Shown here piece after piece: positions 60,176 through 64,000 of a stretch of 64,000 bases of DNA. The stretch spans positions 7,180,991 to 7,244,990 of the forward strand of contig NC_132813.1 in NCBI RefSeq assembly GCF_048594095.1, written 5' to 3'. Within the stretch, counting starts at the first letter, position 1, and each line of letters opens with the position of its first letter. The DNA is from Paramormyrops kingsleyae. Taxonomy: Eukaryota; Chordata; Actinopteri; Osteoglossiformes; Mormyridae. Made by a program: the position numbers and the translations under genes. Under the pieces are notes generated by a model, which searched no databases, was not told where the DNA came from, and saw nothing but the letters and a program-made list of their open reading frames with translations.

Positions 60176-62267
60176 ATTGAGCCGTAAGAGTGGCTTAAAG
60201 ATGCGCTTCTACAGCCTGAAGGATTGACGGGATGTAAGCGAACAGAGTGAGCGAAGACGCGAGGCTAGTTCATACACCCTCCCATTACAGCTGTTCGCAG
60301 ATCGCCGATTCCACTTGTGGTGAACCGCGTGGTTTGGCACTAATCCTGAATGACAGGTTCATGTCATCGAGAGTGTAAGCATAGAGAAATCACAACACAG
60401 AAACAATGACTTTTTCCCTTCCACTTGTATTTTCAATATATAGATTAAAACTGTCTTCAGCAGGTCCATCTTTTTTTCCAAGCATTTGTATCCCAGGAGA
60501 ATACCCAACACCAATCCCCTATAATTTGTCTTGAGAGAGAATTAATCCAACTTCATTAACATAGAGGGATGTCTGTTCATCGATTGGCTCACCTCAATAT
60601 CTGGCTCCAGTCCAATGAGGCAGTACCTTAAGCATTACTGTTTGTTTTATGCGTTTAAAACCCTCCCCCCAACCCCTTAAAGGCAGGATCTCCCATAGGC
60701 AGACAGGATCTCCCACAGGGCCGGCGATTCATATCCTCAGAGCGCCAAGGCTTTTCGGACGATGCCGGTGACCTACTCCTGACAGCCTAGCCGTCACAGG
60801 GGTTTTCATCTGAGGCTGCAGCTGTCACCTCCCAAGACAGCAATAGGAAGGTCAGGCCAGGTGAAGCAAGACCTCCCCGTGACACGTGACATAGGGAGGC
60901 TCCTCGGTACCGTGAACAATGCTTCGGTGCGAGGAGGCGTCGGTTTAATTAAGGAGTTACGTTCAATTAAGTGCTTAACTGGCGAGGTGAAGTGAAAAGC
61001 TGCGTATCGGCTGTCCCGGCGGGACGGGCCCAGGCGACAGCGTTCTCCGCACCATCTACAGCAAACCTGGAAAGAGTTACGAACAGCAAAGAGCCCCAAT
61101 TACCTTGCGTTTCCCGCAGGGGCTGGAATCATCCTTCAGTGCAGATTCTGTCTGTGCAAATGACAGAGCTCTTGTGCCTCATGTCCTAGTCACCTTAAAG
61201 GGTTTCCTGCACAATCATCCACATGGTGTAACACAGGGGATCTTTATGAAAATGAGCAGTTCTTGACAGGAGTGTGTTTCAGCCTTTCAGTTGCCAGTCA
61301 TTTTTTCTCTCTTTCTACGGAAAAGAATATTGTTAGTCAAATACGAAGCCATGCATACATAGGATGCGGAAAATGGGGGTAAAAATTTTCAGTCTGATGG
61401 ATTATTCCAATTTAGCTGTCATCCAATCACGGATGAGAATCCACACGAACTGTTGAGTTCACGCCACGATGTGCACGGTGGGAGCTAGATGCGATAAGGT
61501 CGCATTTAGATGGGTGGGTGCGCGCACTCCTTTCAGAAAAAGCCCAGCTGTTAAGGTTGGTCTTGTTTCGCTGGCGTTCGTGTGATGGGGGCAGGCCAGC
61601 GTGCGCAATGAAAATGCAAGGCCACGCCGGCTCTCACTGGGGGGCTCCACCTTCTGTTCTGCAGTCCCCCCCCCCCCCCCAGCTATCATGTGGTCGTGGG
61701 TGGGACATGGAGATGAGGATCCCCACTATAAATGCCAGCTGGCAAGTCTTCAATACGTTGTCAAGACGGGGTGGGGGGGGCACATTGCACATCTGTCACT
61801 GAGGCGTCTCACGAACAGGTAGTTTTATCAGATATACTGATTTGATTCATAACTGTACAAACACACAGCTGTAACTACAGTGGCACACGGACAGGTGGGA
61901 GACGTGGGGGTGCCCATGTGGAGCCACACTGTCATGCGGGGGTACAGGTGGAGGGGGGGGGGCGGGTTTTCCGTGCCTCCTGGGCACACTCCACAAATGA
62001 AACCTCGTCTTCAAAGTCTCATTGAGGCCGACAGTATGCATACGGTAGTTGAGTTTAAATTTTCAGAGAGACTGTAATTACCTTGATGGACCACTGAAGT
62101 TCAGCGAGGCGGCACAGCAGGAAAAAATGGGAAAAAAGCAAATAATAAACTAAAATGCATGTTTAAGAGAACTCAGTCTACAACTCCAGAGCAATGAACA
62201 CACTAACTCTTGGTTCAGAATTTGGATCAAAAGGCACAAACTCAAAACATTACTTATCACATGAGAT

Positions 62268-62350
62268 TCAAAGCTGCATTGTCATGTTCACAGAATACAA
62301 TGTACTAAGTACAATGAAACTCTTCCTTGCATGCCCTCCTTGCAGACTAC
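62268..62350 (+). repeat. Dispersed repeat fragment (tttattgtcat... type), second copy
   Basis: cattgtcatgttcacagaat and agtacaatgaaactcttcct match the fragment at 35078-35145 in order and orientation. Confidence 0.4.
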
Positions 62351-63317
62351 AAAATGACAAAATGACGATGAATAGGAATAAGAACCGGTTTGGTCGTTCA
62401 CTTAAATGAGTTTTTTTTCAGCAACACTTGCTTAAACCCAAGTTAAATCGATGTACATTTCATTATCATGGTCTCATCTGCCTCCTGGGTGATATGAAAC
62501 CACTACGTTACCCACAAGCCACTAGACTACCCACAAGCCACTGCACTGCCCTGTATCATCTTATACAGCACATACATTTTGTATGTGTGTTTTTAATATG
62601 CCATTTATTGGAGGTGCACAGCAGCAGAAATATCTGTATCAGTATCTGTTCAACAAAGTTATCAGTGTCTGTATCTGTATTCAGATAGGACAGTGGAAGT
62701 GGGTGGTTCATACCTGGGCGTAGCTTTTTCCAAATAATAACACAAAACTTCGGGTAGAAAATATATCTGTTTACGACACATTATCTTTGTGTTTCCGAAT
62801 AATGTGTTCATAGTCGGGTGCATCCCTACTGTATTCCGTAACAGTGACTAAGTTAACTGAAGAGCAACTAGTTTAAGGCTTGTTGTGGATATACACAGAA
62901 TCTTTCGTTCTATAATACAGCTAGACGTAGCCTACACGTGCACCACCCAGGTTTAAGTAGTCATGGCCATTGCCCTTCACTCAACTCCCCCTGCCCCCCC
63001 ACTTGAATATCCTACCCAACTACTGTGATCAGTCACCTGATGACTGAACCAAAAACGTCTTTAAGCAGAAACTGAACGGCCACCAGCTCAATACATTGAC
63101 TAATAGGTACAAAGAAACACTGCAAAAAGAGCGAGTGGCCCAGAGCTGAAGAGCCTGTGTGGAGAACAAACACGACGACCGGGACGGTCCTTCAGCGTGG
63201 ACCTTTCAATAATGTTTCATCAGTCTGGTACAGAGCATCTGGCTGACTAGAGAGGTGACAATGGGGTTAAAGAGAGATCTGTGATTACAGAGGAGCTACT
63301 TCAAGGGCATTCCTGAC

Positions 63318-63349
63318 AGAGAGCGAGAGAGAGAGAGAGAGAGAGAGAA
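63318..63349 (+). repeat. (GA)n microsatellite
   Basis: About fifteen GA dinucleotides with one interruption near the start. Confidence 0.95.
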
Positions 63350-64000
63350 AGATGGTGAGATACACTTGGAAACACCAGCCTTGTCCTCTTGCCGCCGTCC
63401 TTCTCAGCCCAAGACAGACTACCAGCCTATGCAAGTCCCTGAGATACAGTTAGGGAATGAAACGTCTCCTGTGAGTCTGTGAAAAGCGACAGAACACAGT
63501 CTCTGTCAGTGTGATTAGACGTCTATACAATACCATGATAATCAAAATGCCATCGAAGCGTGAATGTTCAAAAGGACTTGTTTACATATTTTTAATTCTA
63601 TTTTTGCTCCCCAAATGTTTAATTCTTTTAAGATACTCTATTTGTACCCCCTCCTTAAATGAGCCATGTATCAGAAAATACCCGCATAACTCAGTAAAAG
63701 CCATCTGGAAGCATGGCAGTGGGGGTTGGGTGAAAAATCCCTTTTGCACGAGCCACCCGCAGTCAAAGCGAATCTTTGATTTCCGGGAGTGACAGTTCAG
63801 TAATTAAAGTGGCACGCCAACGCGACGGAGGACGACGCCTTCTATTACGCTGTCGTCTGTGTGGTGCCACACACACAGTGTCAGACCATCTTGGAGGCGG
63901 CAAGGATATCGCTGCTGATAACATTTGCCTGCTGTGTCAGAGGGAGACGAGGCAGGAGCCCAGCGCCGCTGCATCCGGCTGAACCACCCTGCTACTCCGA

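Larger units (their letters stand above)
60176..63992. other. Downstream intergenic DNA, no gene recognised
   Basis: It contains C15 at 61666-61680, a G run near 61948, a GA tract at 63318-63349 and the repeat fragment at 62268-62350. 63750-63960 is motif-rich without repeats and could be regulatory. Confidence 0.35.

Noticed and set aside
1..63992. CRISPR arrays, tRNA or rRNA genes
   Set aside because: The tandem arrays have no unique spacers, tRNA-like heads belong to SINEs with degenerate structure, and no rRNA-like sequence was seen.

Overview
The window is vertebrate nuclear DNA, most likely from a ray-finned (teleost) fish. It holds one multi-exon gene with canonical GT-AG introns, abundant (CA)n/(GA)n microsatellites, fish-type tRNA-derived SINEs, small hAT-like non-autonomous transposons and many long poly-C/poly-G runs. 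I see no bacterial-style operons and no intact autonomous transposon. Nearly all other open frames are short chance frames.

The only gene I can reconstruct is on the + strand: wscd1, a Golgi type II membrane protein with two WSC domains and a sulfotransferase domain. Eight coding exons (48088-48478, 48900-49014, 51056-51240, 51608-51729, 52953-53124, 53475-53639, 54842-55042, 55478-55830) join with consistent phases into 1704 nt, giving 567 residues and a stop. A likely untranslated exon lies at 47800-47891. A GC-richer, promoter-like patch lies about 10 kb upstream (38.1-38.56 kb).

Layout: 1-48 kb is a gene-poor flank with AT-rich blocks that resemble conserved enhancers (not tested), scattered repeats, a locally duplicated block (4.7 and 6.8 kb), hairpin MITEs (1.9, 6.4 and 29.5 kb), a MITE with a 30-bp minisatellite core (22.3-22.7 kb), an interstitial telomeric repeat beside a 34-bp tandem array (26.4-26.8 kb), and an hAT-like element (27767-28293). 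That element carries a near-identical inverted copy of sequence found 3.6 kb away. 48-56 kb is wscd1. 56-64 kb is downstream intergenic DNA with homopolymer runs and repeat fragments.

The main points for follow-up are: (1) the hAT-like MITE with an apparently captured local fragment; (2) an 11-copy, 33-bp minisatellite in wscd1 intron 7 that stays in frame with exon 7 and whose units resemble 3' splice sites; (3) a perfect palindromic RFX X-box in wscd1 intron 2 with two related sites nearby. All calls come from reading the sequence; no database search was run.
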